Made by a program: the position numbers and the translations under genes
Assembly (NCBI GenBank): GCA_934565795.1
Contig: CAKTIM010000035.1
Location: 1 to 17,679, forward strand
DNA length: 17,679 bases
Origin: an uncultured Oscillospiraceae bacterium
GTDB taxonomy: Bacteria > Bacillota > Clostridia > Oscillospirales > Oscillospiraceae
Direction: 5' to 3'
Part shown: piece after piece, positions 6,412-11,964 of the stretch
How the letters are laid out: the number at the start of each line of letters is the position of its first letter
Position numbering within the stretch: the first letter of the stretch is position 1
Notes under the pieces: model-generated
The model's input: only the letters and a program-made list of their open reading frames with translations
The model's database searches: none
Told to the model about the DNA's origin: nothing

Positions 6412-7632
6412 ATGCTGAAAGAAAAACTGGATTCCAGAAAATGCTTTGCCACCGCCTGGGGCAAGCTCATCACGGAGGAGGAGGCCTACCGGCAGCTGAA
6501 CCGCCAAATCGCCGCCATGACCGCCAACCTTTTCCAAGTCATGCGTATTTTTGAACCCAGCTGGGAGAAGCGCACCGCAGCCATCTGCGACATTGCCAAC
6601 ATGATGAACATGGCCGTGGCGGGAACCCCGGAGGAGCAGAAGGATTATGTCAATGCATCTCTCTACGAGGCCTTCAATATCCCGGAGCTGTGTGAAAAGT
6701 CCAGCTGGCTGGGCGGCATCACCGGTGATTCCGGCGACGAGTGGGAGAACATGGCGGGCCGGGTGGTGCAGTTCACCCGGAACCGGGTGGAAAAGGAGCT
6801 GGACACCTGCCCCTGGGACATTGTGGGCAGCGAGCTTTGCAACATGACCACCAGCATGTTCACCGCCAACTTTGACCTTGCCTCCTCCAACGGGACGCAG
6901 AACGAGGTGGCCCTGAATATGTGTCAGGCCCGCGGCTGCGGCAACAAGCACTGCCGGGTAGTGGCGGAGCGACGGGATGTTTATAACCTGCCCAAGCAGG
7001 ATTGGCTGGAGCATATGCAGCAGCCTGTTGACCCCATCCACGATACGCCCAGAGAGCGTATGGTCAAGGAGGGCCAGTGCCTGCGCAACGGCCAGTATAC
7101 CCAGAACTTCGGAGAAGAAACCTCTCTGGAAAAGGCGTATCACTGGGTAGCACAAATGGGCTGGGTCTGGTCGATCCAGTTCCCCATGATGGCGATCAAG
7201 GACATGGCTCCCGACGAGGATGAATTCCTGCGGGTGTTCCGCATCGTCTTTGCCACGGCGGGCAAGAACCAGTTTATCGATCCCTTTGCCAAGGAGGGCC
7301 TGCGCAGCTTCCTGGGCGTGCCCCATGGGATGGACGAAAACGACGGACGCATCCTGGGCGGCTATATCCGCTATATGCTGGATGTGCAGCAGGTGCCCTA
7401 TGAAATGGTGCGCTGGACGAAGGATGAGACCTGGATCAGGGTCAGGAGCGAGGATTTCACCGCCCGTTATGAAATGGCTCCCCTGGACGAGCTGGTGGAC
7501 GCCTACGAGGCCCAGTGGAACGGCGCGGCAAAGACGCTGGTCAGCCCGGAATGGTCTTGTGTCATTGAGGGCCGGGATGAGGAAGAGATGTACATCAAGG
7601 TCATCCGTAAGGAAGACCTGCGGATGCTGTAA
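6412..7632 (+). CDS. Uncharacterised 406-aa protein, first gene of the GcvT/SDR operon
   Basis: I do not recognise this family with confidence. It is soluble, acidic, and has no signal or membrane segment. GAGACAGGAGGAA places a strong ribosome site before ATG 6412. The N-terminal half (1-200) ends in a cysteine-containing stretch MCQARGCGNKHCRVVAERR (about 175-195), loosely like the conserved G-x-C stretch near the end of ATC-hydrolase or V4R-type domains. The C-terminal half (about 225-406) ends with a similar layout (WSCVIEGRDEEEMYIKVI), hinting at an internal duplication. The gene stops 14 nt before the GcvT-type gene, and its TAA overlaps that gene's AGGAGG, so the two are co-transcribed. 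It may be a substrate-binding or hydrolytic partner of the methyl-transfer step; this is inference only. Confidence 0.75.
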   Translation: MLKEKLDSRKCFATAWGKLITEEEAYRQLNRQIAAMTANLFQVMRIFEPSWEKRTAAICDIANMMNMAVAGTPEEQKDYVNASLYEAFNIPELCEKSSWLGGITGDSGDEWENMAGRVVQFTRNRVEKELDTCPWDIVGSELCNMTTSMFTANFDLASSNGTQNEVALNMCQARGCGNKHCRVVAERRDVYNLPKQDWLEHMQQPVDPIHDTPRERMVKEGQCLRNGQYTQNFGEETSLEKAYHWVAQMGWVWSIQFPMMAIKDMAPDEDEFLRVFRIVFATAGKNQFIDPFAKEGLRSFLGVPHGMDENDGRILGGYIRYMLDVQQVPYEMVRWTKDETWIRVRSEDFTARYEMAPLDELVDAYEAQWNGAAKTLVSPEWSCVIEGRDEEEMYIKVIRKEDLRML

Positions 7633-7646
7633 GGAGGTGCCGGAAT

Positions 7647-8636
7647 ATGCTGTTTAAGGAAGATACCGTTGCCCGCGCCGACGCCATGGCCATCCGCAAG
7701 GGGGTCGGCTTCTACCGCTGGACGCACGATCTGGTGAAGGTCACAGGAAAGGACGCACTGGACGTCCTGCAAAAAATTTACATCAGCGATATTTCCAAGG
7801 TCGCTGTCGGACGCTCGAAATACACTGCTTCTCTGGATGAGAACGGCGAGATCATCGATGATGTGATCGTCATGCACATGGCGGAGGGCCTGTATTGGGT
7901 CTCCGACCTCTATGGCCCCCGGCTGCTGCCCTGGATCGAAAAGCACAAGGGGAATGCGGATATTCAGGCGAAGATCATCACCTATGATTGGGATATGTAC
8001 GCCGTGCAGGGGCCGGAGAGCGTCAAGGCCATGAACGCCATGCTGGACGCACCCGTGGATGATCTCAAGCGGTTTAGCATCTGCGCGCGTAAGCTGGGGA
8101 ACATTCCCGTCTACATCCACCGTTCCGGCTTTACCGGGGAAAACGGATACGAAATTTATTCCGCCTTCGACAGGAGCCGGGAGATTCACGATCTGGCGCT
8201 GAAAGCCGTGGAGTCCGTGGGCGGCCGGGAGCTTCAGACGCTGGAGGTCTATGTCCGTTCCGTCCCCATGGAAAAGGGCTTCCCCCTGAAGCAGGATTTC
8301 AAGCACCTGAGCCCCTATGAGTGCGGCCTGGGCTGGGCTGTGGCTGCCGATAAGGATTTCATCGGCAAGGAGGCGGCACTGGAACGGAAAGCGCACCCAA
8401 AATACCGAATGGTCGGCCTGGAATTTTCGCGGGAATCCACAGAGGACATTTCCATCTGGGAGCGGGTGTACTGGTACGGCGTGGAGGTGGGCCGCTGCGC
8501 CCAGACCATTTACGGCTACACCGTGGAAAAGAATATTGGCTTTGCCACTGTTCGGGCAGATGTGCCGGACGGCGCGGAGCTGACCGTGGGCTGCAATGAT
8601 TCCCCCGCTGTTGTGGTAAACAAGGTTTTCTGCTGA
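7647..8636 (+). CDS. GcvT-like folate-dependent methyl/aminomethyl transferase
   Basis: Predicted 329-aa cytoplasmic enzyme of the glycine-cleavage T-protein fold, a little shorter than GcvT (about 360-375 aa). Residues 66-75 read NGEIIDDVIV, matching the conserved G-x-x-D-D segment whose Asp is catalytic in T-proteins. HRSGFTGENGYEIY (158-171) matches the folate-site signature (TGEDGYE). The C-terminal barrel domain follows GLGWAVAADKDFIGKEAAL (228-246). The family includes GcvT, sarcosine/dimethylglycine dehydrogenase domains, DmdA (DMSP demethylase) and LigM (aromatic O-demethylase). No gcvH or gcvP lies nearby, so a tetrahydrofolate-dependent demethylase acting on an unknown N-, S- or O-methyl compound is more likely than glycine cleavage (inference). 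AGGAGG overlaps the preceding stop; the SDR gene begins 10 nt downstream. Confidence 0.85.
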   Translation: MLFKEDTVARADAMAIRKGVGFYRWTHDLVKVTGKDALDVLQKIYISDISKVAVGRSKYTASLDENGEIIDDVIVMHMAEGLYWVSDLYGPRLLPWIEKHKGNADIQAKIITYDWDMYAVQGPESVKAMNAMLDAPVDDLKRFSICARKLGNIPVYIHRSGFTGENGYEIYSAFDRSREIHDLALKAVESVGGRELQTLEVYVRSVPMEKGFPLKQDFKHLSPYECGLGWAVAADKDFIGKEAALERKAHPKYRMVGLEFSRESTEDISIWERVYWYGVEVGRCAQTIYGYTVEKNIGFATVRADVPDGAELTVGCNDSPAVVVNKVFC

Positions 8637-8646
8637 GGAGGATATT

Positions 8647-9408
8647 ATGGGAAGATTGGAAGGAAAGGTTTGCATCGTGACCGGCGCGTCCGCCGGTATT
8701 GGCCGTGCCACGGCGGAGCTGTTCTGTCGGGAGGGCGCGAAGGTCGTGGCGGTTGCCCGCCGGGAGGAGCGCTTGAAGGAGCTGGCCGAAGAATGCAAGG
8801 ATGCGCCCGGTGAGCTGGCCTGGTACGCCGGGGACGTGGGCGAGCCTGCGACCGCTGCCGGAATGGTCAAAAAGGCTGTGGACACCTTTGGCCGCCTGGA
8901 TGTGGCGGTGAACTGCGCGGGCGTGATGGATGACAACACGGCCATTGCGGATATGTCCGATAAAATGCTGGAAAAGACATTCCGCATCAACACCTTCGGC
9001 CTGATGTACGGCCTACGGGAGGAATGCAGGCAGTACCTAGCCCAGGGCGAGGGCGGTGTAATCGTCAATGTGTGCTCCGTGGGCGCGACCCACCAGACCG
9101 CCGGCGCGGCCTACTGTGCCAGTAAGGGCGCCGTTCTGGCGGCGACAAAAAACACGGCGTTCATGTACATGGAAGAGGGGATTCGCTGCAACGCCCTGTC
9201 TCCCGGCGGTGTGGTGACGGATATTCCGCTAGTGATGCCCCCGGCGGATGATTTTGGCTTTGGCCGTACCAGTAAGCTGCTGGACTTTTCCGGCGAGCTG
9301 GCCATGCCGGAGGATCTGGCGGACGCCATCCTGTTCCTGGCCAGCGATCAGTCCCGCTATGTCAACGGCGAGGAGATCAAGTGCGACGGCGGCTGGACTT
9401 GCTTCTGA
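8647..9408 (+). CDS. Short-chain dehydrogenase/reductase (classical SDR)
   Basis: Predicted 253-aa NAD(P)-dependent oxidoreductase of the usual classical-SDR length. It shows TGASAGIG (12-19) for cofactor binding, NCAG (89-92), N115, and the catalytic S144, Y156 and K160 in YCASK. R38-R39 after the second beta strand favour NADP(H). PGGVVTDI and the closing GGW follow family style. GAGGAGGATATT gives a strong ribosome site; the gene is third in the operon. Substrate cannot be read; by context it probably oxidises or reduces the compound handled by the GcvT-like enzyme, or its demethylated product (inference). Annotation as a 3-oxoacyl-ACP reductase would be generic and is not supported by neighbours. 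Confidence 0.92.
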   Translation: MGRLEGKVCIVTGASAGIGRATAELFCREGAKVVAVARREERLKELAEECKDAPGELAWYAGDVGEPATAAGMVKKAVDTFGRLDVAVNCAGVMDDNTAIADMSDKMLEKTFRINTFGLMYGLREECRQYLAQGEGGVIVNVCSVGATHQTAGAAYCASKGAVLAATKNTAFMYMEEGIRCNALSPGGVVTDIPLVMPPADDFGFGRTSKLLDFSGELAMPEDLADAILFLASDQSRYVNGEEIKCDGGWTCF

Positions 9409-9419
9409 ACCAACATAAC

Positions 9420-9453
9420 AGACGCGGCTGCTCTGAAATGGGCAGCCGCGTCT
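9420..9453 (+). terminator. Operon terminator hairpin 1
   Basis: A perfect 12-bp stem, AGACGCGGCTGC (9420-9431) with GCAGCCGCGTCT (9442-9453) and a 10-nt loop, begins 12 bp after the SDR stop. No U-run follows directly, so it probably works with the next hairpin or protects the mRNA 3' end. Confidence 0.75.
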
Positions 9454-9465
9454 GCGCATGGAAAA

Positions 9466-9488
9466 GGGAGCCGGTGACGGCTCCCTTT
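9466..9488. terminator. Bidirectional terminator between convergent genes
   Basis: GGGAGCC (9466-9472) and GGCTCCC (9479-9485) form a stem flanked by AAAA on the left and TTT on the right. It can therefore end transcription from the plus-strand operon and from the minus-strand small gene at 9497-9709. Confidence 0.75.
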
Positions 9489-9496
9489 CAGGTAGA

Positions 9497-9709
9497 TCAT
9501 TCAATTGCCTGAAGCTCTTTGTCCAGCTCCTCCAGGTGGGGCTGCAAATAGGATGACTGGGGGAAGGATGCCAGCTTCCGCAGGGTCAGGCCGCCCACCA
9601 GCTTCATCTGGGGATTCTTGGAGGCCCCCTCAGCGTACTTATCCAGAACCGCTGCCGCAGCCGGATTCTTCAGAATGTCCTTTACCTTGCTGTCAAGAGA
9701 AAATGCCAT
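9497..9709 (-). CDS. Small 70-aa helical protein, free-standing accessory domain
   Basis: Opens MAFSLDSKVKDILKNPAAAA and continues VLDKYAEGASKNPQMKLVGG, TLRKLASFP, ending in an acidic helix. AGGAGG lies 7-8 nt before ATG 9709. From memory, this pattern (short leader, D-x-x-x-x-x-I-L-x-N-P-x-A-x-x-V-L, then N-P-x-x-x-x-x-x-x-x-T-L) occurs as a C-terminal tail on some beta-glucosidase-like and other enzymes of gut anaerobes, and as tiny stand-alone proteins; function is unknown. It is convergent with the GcvT/SDR operon and shares its terminator, so co-regulation is possible but unproven. A possible -10 TATAAT lies on minus at 9749-9744. Confidence 0.75.
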   Translation of the reverse strand: MAFSLDSKVKDILKNPAAAAVLDKYAEGASKNPQMKLVGGLTLRKLASFPQSSYLQPHLEELDKELQAIE

Positions 9710-9943
9710 GATCGTTACCTCCTATGTATTAGTTTCTGGCAATATTATACAAAGAAAGCGTGAAAAACAACAGCCTGCAAAGTGCGGGATTTACAAACGC
9801 CGAAGCCCTCCAAAATGATGGCCTGAGAATGCTCTTCATCTGCCACACGCCCGCGCGCAGGCGGCGGGTATTGGCATGACAGCAAGGGGTAACCTCTCAG
9901 CCCTCATGCCCAAAAGGAGTTTTGTTTTCCCTCTTCCAGATTT

Positions 9944-9993
9944 TTCACAAAAGTGAATTTTGCCTTGCTTTCTTCCCAGGATTTCAATATAAT
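9944..9993 (+). promoter_or_regulatory. Promoter of the RCC1-like gene, with upstream palindrome
   Basis: TTGCTT (9965-9970), a 17-bp spacer and TATAAT (9988-9993) precede the start at 10030; the same -35 and spacing occur before the LacI-type gene. TTCAC-AAAA-GTGAA (9944-9957) lies just upstream of the -35 and could be a regulator site. The rest of the 320-bp gap 9710-10029 shows nothing else convincing. Confidence 0.6.
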
Positions 9994-10029
9994 GGAATTG
10001 GAACTTCCTGAAAGAAAGAGGGCTATGTT

Positions 10030-11481
10030 ATGCGTTGTAAATTCGTAAAAGGCGTTACCGTGATGCTGCTTTTGGCGGCGATACTGGTGGGGCTTGGGCC
10101 GGTGGGGGCTGCTGGGTCTTATGGCAGCTACAGAACGCCCATTCAGGCGGTGGGGGGTGAGAACCACACGGTTGTGCTCTATTCTGACGGCACCGTTGAC
10201 GCGATTGGCGACAACAGTCAGGGGCAGTGCAATGTGCAGAGCTGGACGGGGGTCGAATCCATTGCGGCGGGCTTTAATCACACCGTCGGCGTCCGCTATG
10301 ACGGTACGGTGCTGGCTGCGGGCTGCAACAACGACGGGCAGTGCAACGTGGGCACCTGGCGGAACATTGTTCAGGTCGCCGCCGGAGAGTCGCATACCCT
10401 CGGCCTGCGCGCCGATGGGACGGTGGTGGCGGTGGGAAGCAACCGCAGCAACCAGTGCCGGGTGAGCCGCTGGACGGGCATCACCCAGATCGCCGCCGGT
10501 AAGGTCAACTCCCTGGGTCTGACCAGCAGCGGGCAGGTGATCGTTCGCGGCGCGTTTACCAACATCGAGGATTATTACCTGGGCGGCTGGCGGGGCGTCA
10601 CCGCGATTGCCAGCGGCACGGGGTATTTTGCCGGTCTGAAGGGCAGCGATGCCATCGGCACCGGCCGGAACACAGACCCCAACGGCCAGGGCAATTATGA
10701 GGAGATCAGCGTTTCCGGCTGGTACCAGATCAGCCAGATTGCGGTCGGCCGCTGCAATGCCTTCGGCCTCACCCGGGATGGCTATGTGCTCTGCTCCGGC
10801 AGAAATGATTTCGGGCAGATGGATTCCGTCCGGGGCTGGAGCCAGATTCGGTCTATCGGCGCGGGACTGAACCATGTGATCGGCATCCGCTGGGACGGCA
10901 CCCTGGTGGCAGCCGGGGACAATGCCTATGATAAGTGCAGCGTGTGGAGGCTCGACCCCAATGCCCAGACGGGAACCGCCTCCGGGGCCTATTTGAATGA
11001 GCTGACCTATACCGCCGTCAGCGGCAAGGTCTGGACGCGCAGCAATACCTACACCCCCGCCGGGTACGATACCCCTGCAGATGCGCCGGGCTGCTGGTCT
11101 GATTGGAGCGTACCCGGCCACACCTCCGGCCCGGTTCGGGATAACCGGGGGAATCTCTACACCTACGGCCTGCATCTGGACGGCAGCGAGACCTCCCGCT
11201 ACAGCATCAGCTTTCAGCTGAACGGGAGATACCGCACCTTCACCGGCGTCTGCGGCTACCCGGAGAACGTCATCAGCGCCACGTGGGCACCCCAATACAG
11301 CAAATATTTTGAGGTCTACGGCGACGGTGTGCTGCTCTATACCACGCCCACTATGAACGCCCACACCGCCCCAGCCCGCTTCTCCGTCCCCATCGGCGGC
11401 GTAAACCTGCTCACCATCGTCTACCCCAGCACCCAAGGCCCCAACGAAGCCGCGACCCTGTTCGACGGCTACGTCAGCTGA
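10030..11481 (+). CDS. Secreted RCC1-like beta-propeller protein with NPCBM-like domain
   Basis: Predicted 483-aa exported protein. Residues 1-28 form a signal peptide (MRCKFVKGVTVMLLLAAILV, then small residues). About 35-330 hold seven RCC1-type repeats, each with a pattern such as AAGFNHTVGVRYDGTVLAAG, so one closed seven-bladed propeller is expected. After a linker, about 355-483 (FQLNGRYRTFTGVCGY, FEVYGDGVLLYTT) resemble an NPCBM galactose-binding-like domain that binds sugars. No LPxTG motif or membrane anchor is seen, so it is secreted or held through ligand binding. AGAAAGAGGG lies about 9 nt before ATG 10030. Prokaryotic RCC1 proteins are varied binding scaffolds; guanine-exchange activity should not be assumed. 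The neighbouring minus-strand genes also encode surface proteins. Confidence 0.87.
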   Translation: MRCKFVKGVTVMLLLAAILVGLGPVGAAGSYGSYRTPIQAVGGENHTVVLYSDGTVDAIGDNSQGQCNVQSWTGVESIAAGFNHTVGVRYDGTVLAAGCNNDGQCNVGTWRNIVQVAAGESHTLGLRADGTVVAVGSNRSNQCRVSRWTGITQIAAGKVNSLGLTSSGQVIVRGAFTNIEDYYLGGWRGVTAIASGTGYFAGLKGSDAIGTGRNTDPNGQGNYEEISVSGWYQISQIAVGRCNAFGLTRDGYVLCSGRNDFGQMDSVRGWSQIRSIGAGLNHVIGIRWDGTLVAAGDNAYDKCSVWRLDPNAQTGTASGAYLNELTYTAVSGKVWTRSNTYTPAGYDTPADAPGCWSDWSVPGHTSGPVRDNRGNLYTYGLHLDGSETSRYSISFQLNGRYRTFTGVCGYPENVISATWAPQYSKYFEVYGDGVLLYTTPTMNAHTAPARFSVPIGGVNLLTIVYPSTQGPNEAATLFDGYVS

Positions 11482-11550
11482 GACGGGCGTTATCAGGAAA
11501 GGCCTGAGGCAAGTCAACGGGAGCTGGCAGCGAGGTTTCTAAAAAAAATT

Positions 11551-11605
11551 AAGGCGAATTCGCAACACATCCCGCTTGGGATTGTACGAATTCGCCTTGG
11601 TTTTT
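11551..11605 (+). terminator. Terminator hairpin after the RCC1-like gene
   Basis: AAGGCGAATTCG (11551-11562) pairs perfectly with CGAATTCGCCTT (11587-11598), with an inner ATCCC-GCTT-GGGAT stem, followed by GGTTTTTAT. It lies 70 bp after the stop codon. A near-copy of the outer stem recurs at 11775-11818 as part of a duplicated unit, so it is both a repeat and a likely terminator. Confidence 0.7.
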
Positions 11606-11624
11606 ATATGACCATAACTGCCTG

Positions 11625-11747
11625 CCGCAAAACCCCTCAGTCAGGCCTACGGCCTGCCAGCTCCCCTTTCAGGGGAGCCAAGGGCGTTCCCAACCTTCCC
11701 TGAAAGGGGAGGAGGGCCGCGCGCAGCGTGGCGGAGGGGTTTTGCGG
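11625..11747. repeat. 123-bp nested inverted repeat, Oscillospiraceae-type intergenic element
   Basis: The outer arms CCGCAAAACCCCTC (11625-11638) and GAGGGGTTTTGCGG (11734-11747) are perfect complements. Inner arms CTCCCCTTTCAGGG (11651-11664) and CCCTGAAAGGGGAG (11698-11711) are also perfect, and AGGCCTACGGCCT adds a small palindrome. There is no coding potential. The left half is duplicated at about 11849-11890. Such palindromes with CCCCTTTCAGGGG recur between genes in gut Clostridia (from memory); origin and role are unknown. Confidence 0.7.
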
Positions 11748-11774
11748 GATGCAGAATACTGTTTGGGAAAATTA

Positions 11775-11818
11775 AGGCGAATTCGTATAGGCCAAAAAAG
11801 CTTTCTACGAATTCGCCT
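11775..11818. repeat. Second copy of the GGCGAATTCG hairpin
   Basis: AGGCGAATTCGTA (11775-11787) and TACGAATTCGCCT (11806-11818) form a perfect 13-bp stem with an 18-nt loop. The outer stem matches the hairpin at 11551, while the loops differ. It could end transcription of the minus-strand vWA-FHA gene, whose stop lies about 150 bp away. Confidence 0.65.
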
Positions 11819-11891
11819 AAAACTTTATAAAACCATAACCACCTACCGCAACCCCTCAGTCAGCCCTACGGGCTGCCAGCTCAGCTTTGCA

Positions 11892-11945
11892 TTAAGCAGC
11901 TGTACGCCGCCCTGCGGTCGGCTACACCTGCTAAACCTTTCAGGG
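11892..11945. repeat. Palindromic insertion-like unit nested in an intergenic repeat
   Basis: The 49 nt at 11897-11945 are identical to the reverse complement of 15552-15600 and end in CTGCTAAACCTTTCAGGG. Here the unit interrupts the usual continuation GCCAGCTCCCCTTTCAGGGG: GCCAGCTC is followed by this unit, and CTTTCAGGGAAGCC resumes afterwards. The left arm is degenerate, while the copy at 15551 is a perfect palindrome. Confidence 0.7.
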
Positions 11946-11964
11946 AAGCCAAGGGGCGCGGCGG

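Noticed and set aside
7503..9068. 521-codon minus-strand frame across the GcvT and SDR genes
   Set aside because: No motif or ribosome site; antisense to two genes with clear catalytic signatures.
9904..11517. 537-codon minus-strand frame opposite the RCC1-like gene
   Set aside because: No domain logic, while the plus frame has a signal peptide and seven RCC1 repeats with a good promoter.
11551..11818. CRISPR-like array from repeated GGCGAATTCG hairpins
   Set aside because: Only two units, with unequal spacing, different loops and no constant direct repeat with spacers.
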